The position numbers and the translations under genes were made by a program. From JAJDYQ01 sp963662865 (GTDB lineage: Bacteria > Pseudomonadota > Gammaproteobacteria > JAJDYQ01), in NCBI GenBank assembly GCA_963662865.1, contig OY759969.1, forward strand, positions 1,302,001-1,366,000: DNA of 64,000 bases, read 5' to 3'. The first letter of the stretch is position 1. Every line of letters begins with the position of its first letter. The notes below the pieces were generated by a model that was given only the letters and a program-made list of their open reading frames with translations, ran no database searches and was not told the origin of the DNA. Shown here in pieces: positions 35,674 through 43,895 of this stretch.

Positions 35674-35901
35674 ATGTTTTTTGGCAGCCGTAACAGTAAA
35701 CTGAAAGCACGCATTCAAGAGCTCGAAGAAGAAAACAATCGGCTTCGCGAGGCACTTCGATTCTACGCAGACCCCAAAAACTGGAATGAAGGGCATAAAT
35801 ACCGCGACGCTGATGACGCCACAATTTTTCAAGATGCCGGCACTACGAGCGTTTCCGTGGATATGGGCGCAACCGCCCTGCGCGCATTAAAAAACAAATA
35901 A
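35674..35901 (+). CDS. Small coiled-coil protein of phage-like type, function unknown
   Basis: 75 residues. ATG 35674 is preceded by GGAG with seven bases spacing. The first part, KLKARIQELEEENNRLREAL, is a leucine-zipper-like coiled coil. It is followed by RFYADPKNWNEGHKY, a phrase that recurs in small phage and prophage proteins, and a C-terminal GATALRALKNK. No other phage genes are nearby, so it is a stray cargo gene or a domesticated remnant. It is divergent from hpt. Confidence 0.6.
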   Translation: MFFGSRNSKLKARIQELEEENNRLREALRFYADPKNWNEGHKYRDADDATIFQDAGTTSVSVDMGATALRALKNK

Positions 35902-35999
35902 AATCAGAGATTGTAAAGGCGAAAATTGTATGAAAATCTTAAATAATTGTTCAAACTATGGTCACCTGAAGACAAGTATGATCACCGCACCTGTCCGCT

Positions 36000-37382
36000 G
36001 TGGCGCGTACTTCGTTTAAAAACTCAATGCCAGAAAAAATTCTCATCGTTGATGATTCGGTATATCACCTTCGGGTACTGGAAAAGCTGATTCTGGCGGA
36101 ATGCCCCAGCTTTCATATCGACAGTTACGACCCTGTAGCCAGAGGGATGCCGGGAAAAGACTTTGATTGGGCGGGCTATAACTTGCTTATCCTGGATTAT
36201 CAGCTTAACAATGGTACTGCTCTGGATTGGCTGAAGGCCTACCGAAACCATGCCGGCTTTCCTCCTACGATTATTGTTACCGGCGAAGGCGATGAATCCA
36301 TTGCTGTGAGAGCCATTAAGCTCGGTGCGAGTAACTATCTGACAAAGGATGATCTGAGTGCCCAGCGCTTAAGCTCCGCTGTACTGGAGGCTATTGAGGA
36401 AAAAACTCAAGAACTCTCTACTATCGACATAACTGATGAAATCACTCCTCTAAATGCGAAGGTACAAGAGAGCAACCAAAACAACAGAAAGGGCAGAACA
36501 ACGACACAAGGCTGGGATCAGCTAAAAAAGGACATACATGAAACCACCTCGGGCGCATTACCGTTCACCCTTGAGGATATTCTCGGCGGCGGCGTAAAAA
36601 TCAGGGATTACCAGATCGTGGGCTATATCGGTAAGGGTGGTATGGGCACGGTGTTTCGTGCCAAAAGCAAGCGTCGTGATGAAATGATTGCGATCAAATT
36701 ACTGCATGGTCGACGAACCGATAATCCAACCGTCGTTCAACGATTTATCGAAGAATACAGCGTCATTGAAGAGTTGGATCATCCCAATGTCGTCAAAGTG
36801 TACTCGCAGGGATTCGCTGATGATCACGCCTATATCATCATGGAATACCTGCCGGCAGGCCATCTAAGGCAGGCCATAATACGCGGAATTAATCGTAAGC
36901 AGGCAATCAGCTATGGCTATAAAATAGTCTCAGCCTTGAATGAACTTCATCGACATGGCATTGTGCACCGCGACCTCAAGCCACTCAATGTTCTTTTTCG
37001 TGAAACCAATGTGCCTGTGCTGGTAGACTTTGGTATCGCCAAAAATCTGACACGTGGGGACCTGAATCTGACAACGGAAGGCACCATGGTCGGAACCCCG
37101 CTTTATTCAAGCCCGGAACAAATCAGAGGCGAACCACTGGATCACCGTAGTGATCAATATGCATTCGGCGTCATTTTCTATGAGATGCTGACCGGAAGTA
37201 AACTTTTTACAGGCGCAAATATCCCCACAGTGACTATGAAACACCTGGAAGATGAGCCTCCTAAACTGCCGGATGAATATTCCGATTTTCAGCCGATCAT
37301 GGACCGATTGCTGACCAAGAAGCCCGGGGGGCGCTTCAATGCCACCGAAGAATTAATGCAGGAAATGAGTAAGTTTTTATAA
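36000..37382 (+). CDS. Response regulator fused to a Ser/Thr protein kinase
   Basis: 460 residues. The receiver domain covers about residues 12-135. It has the acidic pair Asp18-Asp19, phospho-acceptor Asp66 in LLILDYQLNNG, Thr94 and Lys116. After a polar linker, a eukaryotic-like kinase domain covers about 205-458: glycine loop IGKGGMGTVF, Lys233 in MIAIKLL, HRDLKPLN (323-330), DFGIAKN (343-349) and a GTPLYSSPEQ activation segment. All catalytic residues are present. The receiver probably controls the kinase, so a histidine-kinase signal would be turned into Ser/Thr phosphorylation. GTG 36000 or ATG 36027 may be the start. An HPt gene follows 198 bases downstream. Confidence 0.85.
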   Translation: MARTSFKNSMPEKILIVDDSVYHLRVLEKLILAECPSFHIDSYDPVARGMPGKDFDWAGYNLLILDYQLNNGTALDWLKAYRNHAGFPPTIIVTGEGDESIAVRAIKLGASNYLTKDDLSAQRLSSAVLEAIEEKTQELSTIDITDEITPLNAKVQESNQNNRKGRTTTQGWDQLKKDIHETTSGALPFTLEDILGGGVKIRDYQIVGYIGKGGMGTVFRAKSKRRDEMIAIKLLHGRRTDNPTVVQRFIEEYSVIEELDHPNVVKVYSQGFADDHAYIIMEYLPAGHLRQAIIRGINRKQAISYGYKIVSALNELHRHGIVHRDLKPLNVLFRETNVPVLVDFGIAKNLTRGDLNLTTEGTMVGTPLYSSPEQIRGEPLDHRSDQYAFGVIFYEMLTGSKLFTGANIPTVTMKHLEDEPPKLPDEYSDFQPIMDRLLTKKPGGRFNATEELMQEMSKFL

Positions 37383-37580
37383 GGCTTATTGGGCCATTGA
37401 GTGTGTGCGCACTCAAAATCAAGTCGCACTCTGGCTGTGGTAACGTGATTAATATGGAAGAATACGCTTGTAGCTCCATCTGACTTCCAGAGATATTTCT
37501 CATCGTCAAGTGTGACTTTGCACTTGCGTACATACAATATATCGCCATACTGGAGATTCCAATATCGCAATATCTGTTAT

Positions 37581-37889
37581 ATGAGCAGCGAAAAAATTAT
37601 CGTGGTCGTAGATGCCATAGTCGCATCGCTGATCCCTGATTTTCTGGAAAACCGCCAGCAGGATATTGTCAGACTGACGAAACTGCTCAACCAAAAGGAT
37701 TATGATGGCATCCGCATTACCGGACATAACCTTAAAGGCTGCGGCGCAAGCTATGGTTTTCAGTATATCACCGATATTGGTGTGCTGATTGAAACTGCCG
37801 CAGTTGAGCAAAATCAACTGGAAATTAACCGCAATATAGAAGATCTGAGAACCTATCTGAGCAATATAGAAGTCGAATATACATCATAA
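37581..37889 (+). CDS. Histidine phosphotransfer (HPt) domain protein
   Basis: 102 residues, a single HPt four-helix domain. The phospho-acceptor is His49 in IRITGHNLKGCGASYGFQYI, with the usual Lys three residues later and Gly/Ala-rich packing after it. The ATG at 37581 (MSSEKIIVVVDAIVASLIP) gives the right size; upstream codons in the same frame are not domain-like. HPt proteins carry phosphate between receivers. The neighbouring receiver-kinase fusion is the obvious partner. The 198 bases between them hold no gene. Confidence 0.8.
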   Translation: MSSEKIIVVVDAIVASLIPDFLENRQQDIVRLTKLLNQKDYDGIRITGHNLKGCGASYGFQYITDIGVLIETAAVEQNQLEINRNIEDLRTYLSNIEVEYTS

Positions 37890-37938
37890 TACGCGCCACC
37901 GGACAGCATCTCATCAAACCCTGAAACAGCTCGATCTG

Positions 37939-39201
37939 CTATGGCGTTCGGCTGTTATAAAATACTCTTAGTTGGAATTTTGCCTTATTAACTGAGTGGC
38001 TGATTGTACGCTTTAACACAAAATCAAAAAGCAGAGGATTAACATCATAAATCTCATTGAGATAGTCTCTTTCATCGGCTGTAATATGACCTGAATCGAC
38101 CAGAGTGCGCGTCCGGATAACAAAGTTTACGGCTGGTAACGGGTAATCACTGCCATTTACAAGCTTGTGATGAATATCACTTGCGGCAAGTATTTTGTCC
38201 AGAATGAGCCATCGATTGAACTGGGTTACGCCGGATATGTCCGCATACAGTCGCCCCTCGTAGCGTTTATCCCGGAGCATTTCCATAGCGATATCGATAT
38301 ACGGAGTGCCGGGCTTGCAGATTACCTGTTCATCCTGTTGACATTCTCCAAGGCTGGCAACGTGCGCCATAATGATTTTAACGCCCATTGATAAGGGTTT
38401 CTTCAGGTAAAGCGGGTTACCAAAGCGCTGAAAACTCTCAGCTTCAACCGCCTTTTCATCGCCTGTATGGGTAATCAGCGTTATGCCAGATTCAACAAGT
38501 GTTTTATAGTAATCCTCAAGTTTCCTGGCTAAGGCAGGACTCTTTGCATCCGGATTGATCCCCATGGCATTCGGCAGCCATTTTACAAACCGCACCCCTT
38601 TCCCTGCATATTTTCTCAATTCGGTAACGGCGTCATCGCGATAGGGATGCACGGAAATTATCGGAAAAAAATAATCCGGATATTGTTGAACCACCTGCAT
38701 CATTCTTTCGTTTGGAACATGGAAGGTACTCAGTTTTTTATCTGGCCTGCCTTGTGCATCGTGAAAATAATCAAAAGCCATCAGACCAAACTGGCCACGA
38801 TGTGGCAGATGTTTAATGAGTCTGACGAGACGATCAATATACTGCTCATCGACTTTATCAAGGTCTGTGATACCTGCGGCGCTCTTGTAAACAACAAACC
38901 GGATATATCCGGTAATATTGAGCGGGTTCTGCCAGCTCTCATTAACGAAAGTCCCATATTTATCCGGGTTCAAGCCAATGATATGAGTGTGATAATCAAT
39001 TAATCGACTGGTGTCGATGCCCTGGTAAGCCCTCTGAATAAGTGCTTTTGCACCTGAGCTGAGCTGACTAATATCTTCCGGCTGCTTATTGAATGCACCT
39101 CCGACCCAGACACAGCCGGACAGGATAGACAGTACCATGAGCAGGGGGAAATAAAATTTTCGCCTTGACAAGGCGAAAATCATATTCGGGCTGCCCCTCA
39201 T
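37939..39201 (-). CDS. Amidohydrolase-family lipoprotein
   Basis: 420 residues from ATG 39201. A hydrophobic segment is followed by the lipobox LSGC (Cys30), so it is membrane-anchored. The catalytic domain shows LIDYHTHIIG (the first metal-binding HxH), GLMAFDYFHDAQG, ISVHPY, TLITHTGDEKA and LVNGSDYPLP. The last contains the Asp expected at the final metal-site strand of amidohydrolase-2 type enzymes. The substrate is unknown. It follows nadA by 17 bases on the same strand. Only the ATG ten codons upstream would overlap nadA. Confidence 0.78.
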   Translation of the reverse strand: MRGSPNMIFALSRRKFYFPLLMVLSILSGCVWVGGAFNKQPEDISQLSSGAKALIQRAYQGIDTSRLIDYHTHIIGLNPDKYGTFVNESWQNPLNITGYIRFVVYKSAAGITDLDKVDEQYIDRLVRLIKHLPHRGQFGLMAFDYFHDAQGRPDKKLSTFHVPNERMMQVVQQYPDYFFPIISVHPYRDDAVTELRKYAGKGVRFVKWLPNAMGINPDAKSPALARKLEDYYKTLVESGITLITHTGDEKAVEAESFQRFGNPLYLKKPLSMGVKIIMAHVASLGECQQDEQVICKPGTPYIDIAMEMLRDKRYEGRLYADISGVTQFNRWLILDKILAASDIHHKLVNGSDYPLPAVNFVIRTRTLVDSGHITADERDYLNEIYDVNPLLFDFVLKRTISHSVNKAKFQLRVFYNSRTP

Positions 39202-39217
39202 TACAACACTCCGTAGT

Positions 39218-40267
39218 TTATTTTTGTACAAAATCCAACATTTTTTGCGTGGATTTTAGTGCTTCGATGCGGACAAGTTCTTCTATATGTATTTCGTTTT
39301 CTCCAGTCTCCAATACATGCAACAAGTTATGCAACCCATTCATGGCCATCCAGGGGCAATGCGCACAGCTCTGGCAGGTCGCACCTTCACCAAAGGTTGG
39401 TGCCTCAATCAGCCTTTTATCGGGTGCTGCCTGACGCATCTTGTAAAAGATGCCATTATCGGTCGCAACAATAAACTCCTTATTGGGAAGCTCCCGCGTC
39501 GCGTTGATTAACCGAGTTGTGGAACCGACAATATCAGCGAGATCAATTACCGATTCAGGCGATTCAGGATGGACCAGTACGGCTGCTTGCGGATGCCGGT
39601 CAATGAGCCTCTCAAGCTCCTGGGAGCGGAATTCACTATGGACAATACATTCCGCTTGCCAGAGAAGCATATCGGCGCCTGTCATTTTCTGTACATAGCG
39701 CCCAAGGTGACGATCAGGCGCCCAGATAATTTTCTCGCCTCTGTCATGAAGAGACTGAACCACCTTCAGTGCGATACTGGACGTCACCACCCAATCCGCC
39801 ATGGCCTTGACTTCGGCACTGGTATTGGCATACACCACGACCGTCCTGTCGGAGTGCATACTACAAAAGCGGGCAAAGTCTTCAGCCGGGCAACCCAGGT
39901 CCAGCGAGCATTCAGCTTCCAGTGTAGGCATTAACACTCGTTTTTCCGGGTTCAGTATTTTTGCCGTCTCGCCCATAAAGCGGACACCTGCAACGACCAG
40001 CGTGGATGCCGGATGCATGCTGCCGAATCTGGCCATGTCAAGCGAATCAGAAACAAAACCGCCGGTTTCCTCGGCGACTTCTTGTAAATCAGTATCGGTA
40101 TAATAATGCGCGACCAGAACCGCGTCCTGCTCCCTGAGACTTTGCTTGATCTCTTCTCTAATGAACTTGCGGCGTTCACCCCGATAATGCGGCATCGAAC
40201 CCTCAACCTGTGCGGTCAACGGAAAATTCACCACAGGAATAAATGAAATACCAGCCTTTGCGCCCAT
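39218..40267 (-). CDS. nadA: Quinolinate synthase NadA
   Basis: 349 residues. It condenses iminoaspartate and dihydroxyacetone phosphate to quinolinate in NAD synthesis, using a [4Fe-4S] cluster. Motifs are LVAHYYTDTDLQEVAEETGG, SLDMARF, VVVYANTSAEVKA and a C-terminal CQSCAHCPWMAMNGL. Cluster cysteines are in LEAECSLDLGC, LWQAECIV and the C-terminal group. The ATG at 40267 gives a normal length. It is probably cotranscribed with the downstream lipoprotein amidohydrolase; the small lipoprotein gene upstream ends 17 bases before it. Confidence 0.95.
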   Translation of the reverse strand: MGAKAGISFIPVVNFPLTAQVEGSMPHYRGERRKFIREEIKQSLREQDAVLVAHYYTDTDLQEVAEETGGFVSDSLDMARFGSMHPASTLVVAGVRFMGETAKILNPEKRVLMPTLEAECSLDLGCPAEDFARFCSMHSDRTVVVYANTSAEVKAMADWVVTSSIALKVVQSLHDRGEKIIWAPDRHLGRYVQKMTGADMLLWQAECIVHSEFRSQELERLIDRHPQAAVLVHPESPESVIDLADIVGSTTRLINATRELPNKEFIVATDNGIFYKMRQAAPDKRLIEAPTFGEGATCQSCAHCPWMAMNGLHNLLHVLETGENEIHIEELVRIEALKSTQKMLDFVQK

Positions 40268-40284
40268 AACGATTAAAAATACCT

Positions 40285-41091
40285 CTATATTGGCGAACCG
40301 GAACTAATGCCCACACTAAAATATCTGTAGGAATCCGGCAATGAAAATAAATCCGAGCTTATATGATAGTCCACTTCCACGTTTTCCAGCGAACGTCTGT
40401 AGCCGGTCGCGTCCCATTGTTGCACAGGGAAACCTTTGCTCATATAGGTTTCCGGGGCATACAGATAATTTGCAAGGGAACAGGGAGTCTGAAGTTCCAC
40501 GGGCGTTGCATCGCGAATTTCCTGCTGCTGTGTGGCCAGTAGCTTCTGATATTCCAGAAGCATTCCGGCCACTTCCGGCATGAAACCATCTGCCGCAACA
40601 ACGTGATAACACAACTGACCGTTTGCAAAAAACTGAAAATACCGCGTTGGTACGCCCGCTATCGCAGGCATATTCCTGTCTTCAAAATATTGCTCACGCA
40701 AAACCAGGTCCTTCGGAGCGAGCATATAGGAACCCACCGGATCTACAACAAATATCTGCTGATTTTCCGACAGGACGCTGTAAACACGGTTTTCGGCGTG
40801 GTCGTATAAGACAAAATCCAGTGCATTCGGGTTATCGTCAATTCTGATATACCGCTCGGTAACCAGCATCCTTATTGTATGTGGCACAACACCAGGTTCC
40901 GACTCCTCAAACAAGAGCAAGGTGGTCGCTATCGTGCCAGGGGTTGAACCTGCTCCCTGCGATGCCGAATCCGCCTGGGATGTGCCGGCAGTAACAGAGA
41001 GAGAGGGCTGCTGCTGAGAATACGGCTTATCACATCCATGGAGATAAAAGCCGAGGATGAAAATAAGCCAGCTACCATATTTTCTGAACAT
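40285..41091 (-). CDS. Lipoprotein of unknown function
   Basis: 268 residues from ATG 41091. The N-terminus WLIFILGFYLHGC is a lipoprotein signal with Cys20. The mature part has a Gln/Ser-rich linker and then a beta-rich domain with YIRIDDNPNALDFVLYDHAE, YSVLSENQQIFVVDP and PCSLANYLYAPETYM. This resembles DUF4412-like periplasmic proteins only loosely. No catalytic motif is evident. It lies 17 bases upstream of nadA and may be in its operon. Confidence 0.6.
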   Translation of the reverse strand: MFRKYGSWLIFILGFYLHGCDKPYSQQQPSLSVTAGTSQADSASQGAGSTPGTIATTLLLFEESEPGVVPHTIRMLVTERYIRIDDNPNALDFVLYDHAENRVYSVLSENQQIFVVDPVGSYMLAPKDLVLREQYFEDRNMPAIAGVPTRYFQFFANGQLCYHVVAADGFMPEVAGMLLEYQKLLATQQQEIRDATPVELQTPCSLANYLYAPETYMSKGFPVQQWDATGYRRSLENVEVDYHISSDLFSLPDSYRYFSVGISSGSPI

Positions 41092-41224
41092 TGTTATCCA
41101 GTTCCTGTTGTGTAAGCCCGGTTCGCCTGCACACAACAATATCAAAGGAACCCACGATATGCACTGTATGAGTGCCACCACATATTGCACTTTTTGTTGT
41201 GGTTGATAATGTACTGCACTGAAT

Positions 41225-41582
41225 CTACTTTACCGAGGTTTGTAATCCCAGTCCTTTGTGTGGGCGAACGCCGTTGTATTTGACCAGCCAATCGGCCAGT
41301 TTTTCGTTAAACAGCTCCAGGTCGGTGAAACGCTCACACGCGGCATTCATCCTGGAGGCCTTGGGATAGGGCCACAGGCAGGTCATCTGGCTGTCTTCAA
41401 TCAGGCAATCAAACTCACCCTTGAACTCGCTGCCACCATCGGTCACGACTTGCCGGATAGGAAAAGGCGTGAACCGGAAGCACTTTTCAAAGAACTGCCT
41501 GGCCACCTGGCTGTTGAGTTTGGGTGCCGCCATGGCCAAAGCATAGTCACTGACCTCATCGATGCAGGTCAGGGTGTAGCGC
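41225..41582 (-). pseudogene. Transposase fragment (IS481-like integrase core, C-terminal part)
   Basis: The frame from about 41582 down to 41225 encodes YTLTCIDEVSDYALAMAAPK, then VVTDGGSEFKGEF (a DDE core Asp) and LADWLVKYNGVRPHKGLGL at the end. Between NAACERF and TDLELF the usual 18 or so residues containing the last catalytic region are missing in frame. The N-terminal half is absent, replaced by TcmP-like sequence. A fragment encoding the matching N-terminal half of this type lies at 52449-52619. The element is dead. Confidence 0.75.
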
Positions 41583-41848
41583 CGCAGAGTATCCCATTCG
41601 ACCTCTGTGCTGTACGGATCTAAAAAACATACCGCTCTGTCCATCGGTTTCGTGCGTTCACAGTAAAGCGGTAAAATCTTATTGGCATCATGCTTGATAA
41701 CAGCGATGCTTTCCTTGCTGCTATCTTTTATTTCTTCTTTTAGCTTTTTAGCAAGTCGCTCGTCTTTCTCGATCAAGAGATAACGATCAAACGGTATTTT
41801 CAGCGCACGGACTACCGACCCATCTATCGGTTCAATGTCAAAAAGCTC
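41583..41848 (-). pseudogene. Fragment of a TcmP-like (three-Cys-motif partner) gene
   Basis: About 88 codons, in frame with the transposase fragment below: IEPIDGSVVRALKIPFDRYL, LIEKDERLAKKLKEE, IKHDANKILPL and AVCFLDPYSTEVEWDTL. These are typical of three-Cys-motif partner proteins, which look like SAM-binding or defence-linked proteins. Both ends are missing: the upstream end joins a restriction-gene tail at about 41848 and the downstream end joins a transposase. Hence this is a double recombination junction and not a working gene. Confidence 0.6.
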
Positions 41849-42065
41849 CTTCCTGCATTGCAAATACGTCTGCAAACCTCGCAAATGCCCAGCGTCCGTA
41901 TGTCTTCAGATTGTTTACTCCCGGAATCCGGCAGGTTTCCATCGTCGGTTTCTTTTCCCTGGCGTCTTCGCGCCGGTAGTCCTTGATCTCGACAATCAGT
42001 TTGAACGGTTCACCTCGCTCGTTCCTGGATAAGCACCGTCCATTGATGATCTGTCTGCTGCTTCC
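41838..42065 (-). pseudogene. C-terminal fragment of a type III-like restriction endonuclease gene
   Basis: In its own frame this stretch encodes FKLIVEIKDYRREDAREKK and PGVNNLKTYGRWAFARFADV, ending at the TGA 41838-41840. It closely parallels the better preserved remnant at 43896-44495 (LNLIIEIKGFRREDAKEKK; PRVNNLESYVRWAFAEF) but is clearly a diverged copy. The IVEIK phrase is a PD-(D/E)XK-type active-site strand. Everything N-terminal is lost. Confidence 0.65.
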
Positions 42066-42118
42066 GCATTTGCTGTCTTTACCTTGCTGACATAATAGCA
42101 GTATCCGCAGTGGCTCTG

Positions 42119-42673
42119 TTACCGCATCTCCATCACCTGCTGAATCAAGTCGGCAAGGCTGAATGATGTGCGATTTTTTACCTCGACTCGGGCGGTAAAA
42201 CCCGTTTTTGGATCAACCTTAATATCGAGGTCATCCCGATGTGCAGTGGTGCCTTTATCTATCTGTCTTTTCCGCGGCTGCCAGACCAGAAGGGCGATAT
42301 ACTTGGTCTCTGTGTTCAGATATCCATGTTCTCTGCACAGCGCTATCAACCAGCGCCAGAAGTGCCGCCCGTTGACGAGTTGCTTACTACTGTTTGCTTT
42401 ATAGCCCGACTTGGCTTCGATGGCAAACAAGTAGAGCTTTTGTCTATACAGGACGGCAATCAAGGCATCGCACATTTTTGCCAGATGTGCGGGAGGGCGG
42501 TTACTGAAAAACGCCAAAGGCTTTGAGTCATCACAATCCAGGGAAAAGCCGATGCTGTGTCGGTCAGGTGACCTTGCCCAGACTGCATCTTCTATCAACC
42601 ATTGCCTGCCTTGTTGCTTAAGCCGATACTGGCAATCAATAGCTTGGGTCAGGACTGCAATGATGTCAGTCAT
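42119..42673 (-). CDS. Putative PD-(D/E)XK nuclease partnered with an ATPase
   Basis: 184 residues from ATG 42673. I do not recognise a named family. A PD-(D/E)XK-like site can be read: Asp69 in KMCDALIAV, and Glu86-Ala-Lys88 in YLFAIEAKSGYKANSSKQL, with a following basic helix. The C-terminal part, DIKVDPKTGFTARVEVKN, is another strand-rich piece. It overlaps the ATPase gene by eight bases (start inside the ATPase stop region), so the two are coupled. ATPase plus nuclease pairs are typical of antiphage defence (for example Septu, Gabija and PARIS use other nuclease types). The frame is intact while everything around it is decayed. Confidence 0.6.
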   Translation of the reverse strand: MTDIIAVLTQAIDCQYRLKQQGRQWLIEDAVWARSPDRHSIGFSLDCDDSKPLAFFSNRPPAHLAKMCDALIAVLYRQKLYLFAIEAKSGYKANSSKQLVNGRHFWRWLIALCREHGYLNTETKYIALLVWQPRKRQIDKGTTAHRDDLDIKVDPKTGFTARVEVKNRTSFSLADLIQQVMEMR

Positions 42674-43829
42674 CGCCGGATTCCAGATGCTTTTCCTGCA
42701 AACTGTAATAGATGTCGTCATTGACCTCGTTCAAATCCTTGATCACCTCGTCAAATGTGGTGGCGTAGATACCGTCTTCGGAGGTAATTTCAAATGGAGT
42801 GATGGTCTGCTCGTCAAATAAACAGGCGGATACTTGATCGGCGGTCAATATCTCTTCTTCGCTGTAACTGTGCTTTTCGCGTAGCTCGCCGCTATCCTGG
42901 CTGAGCATCAGCAGGCTGTTGAATTCCCGCACCATATAATCGCTGTGGGTACTGATAACGATATGGATACCCGCATTGACCAGCTTCGCCAATACCCTGG
43001 CTATTGCGCGCTGATTTTGCGGATGTATGTTGAGTTCCGGCTCATCGATCATCAGCAGGTCACCCGGTTTGGCTCGATTTTCCAGATAGAACCAGAGACC
43101 AAACAGGCTTTTGACGGTACTGGAGGTCATATGCAGGCCCATACTGTCGGTTGGCACACCATCGCGTCTTTTTTGATAGGGCTTGAAGGCGATATTGCCG
43201 GAGCTTTTGTCCACGCTGTAGGCCCCACCGGCCAGCTTTCTCTGTAGCTCCTTGGCAGTTTCGTGAAAATAGCCAGCGGCACTCCGCTGCATGTCCGACA
43301 ACTGGTTCAACCAGTCAATGTAATCCGCGATAGGTATAGCGTAGCGCGAACGAATCACGTCCCGTAAAAGTTCATTGAGATTGATATTTTCTTTCGAGGC
43401 ATGGTGCAGCAGGGCGGTGCGTCGAGAGCTCAATTCACGATAAAACAAGTGCAGGCCGTTACGCTCGGCCGGCATAAGAAACGGATCGTTCATACTCTCG
43501 GCATCGTCAAGCAGTTTGCCAAATTGCTCAGGCTCCATCTGTAAGTAAAATTTCGCGTCATGCAGCAGGTCATCTCTGGCATTAAACAAATCGCCGAGCA
43601 TTTCAGAGATTCCATTGTTGAATTTTTGCAATCCCCACTGTTCCGATTTCTCAGCCGATTTCCTCTTTTTCGCGAAAGCCTTCAGCTTCTTGTGACAATG
43701 GTATAGTGAATACATGACCCAGGTCTTACCGCTGTTGTTGGGTCCGCAGAAAATGGTCAGCGGCTTCTGGTTGAACTCTCCGGTACGTACAACGCCCAGG
43801 TTTGTTACTGTGAAATTCAGATTGATCAT
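42666..43829 (-). CDS. AAA-type (OLD/SMC-like) ATPase, candidate defence protein
   Basis: 387 residues from ATG 43829. Walker A is GPNNSGKT (residues 29-36), close to the N-terminus as in AAA_15/AAA_21 ABC-like ATPases. The Walker B region is LLMIDEPELNIHPQNQRAIA, followed by VNAGIHIVISTHSDYMVREF (the D-loop/H-loop form). The middle is helical, as in OLD-family or AriA/PtuA-like proteins. The C-terminal 90 residues are acidic. It sits directly upstream of, and overlaps, the putative nuclease gene. Both lie between two restriction-gene remnants, a typical defence-island setting. It is probably a phage sensor or motor that controls the nuclease. Confidence 0.75.
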   Translation of the reverse strand: MINLNFTVTNLGVVRTGEFNQKPLTIFCGPNNSGKTWVMYSLYHCHKKLKAFAKKRKSAEKSEQWGLQKFNNGISEMLGDLFNARDDLLHDAKFYLQMEPEQFGKLLDDAESMNDPFLMPAERNGLHLFYRELSSRRTALLHHASKENINLNELLRDVIRSRYAIPIADYIDWLNQLSDMQRSAAGYFHETAKELQRKLAGGAYSVDKSSGNIAFKPYQKRRDGVPTDSMGLHMTSSTVKSLFGLWFYLENRAKPGDLLMIDEPELNIHPQNQRAIARVLAKLVNAGIHIVISTHSDYMVREFNSLLMLSQDSGELREKHSYSEEEILTADQVSACLFDEQTITPFEITSEDGIYATTFDEVIKDLNEVNDDIYYSLQEKHLESGDD

Positions 43830-43895
43830 TGTCCAGTTATGCCATATGTCGGTGGCGCAAGAGTGGCGCCGATCTCTTTTCAATCGTGTTTAATC

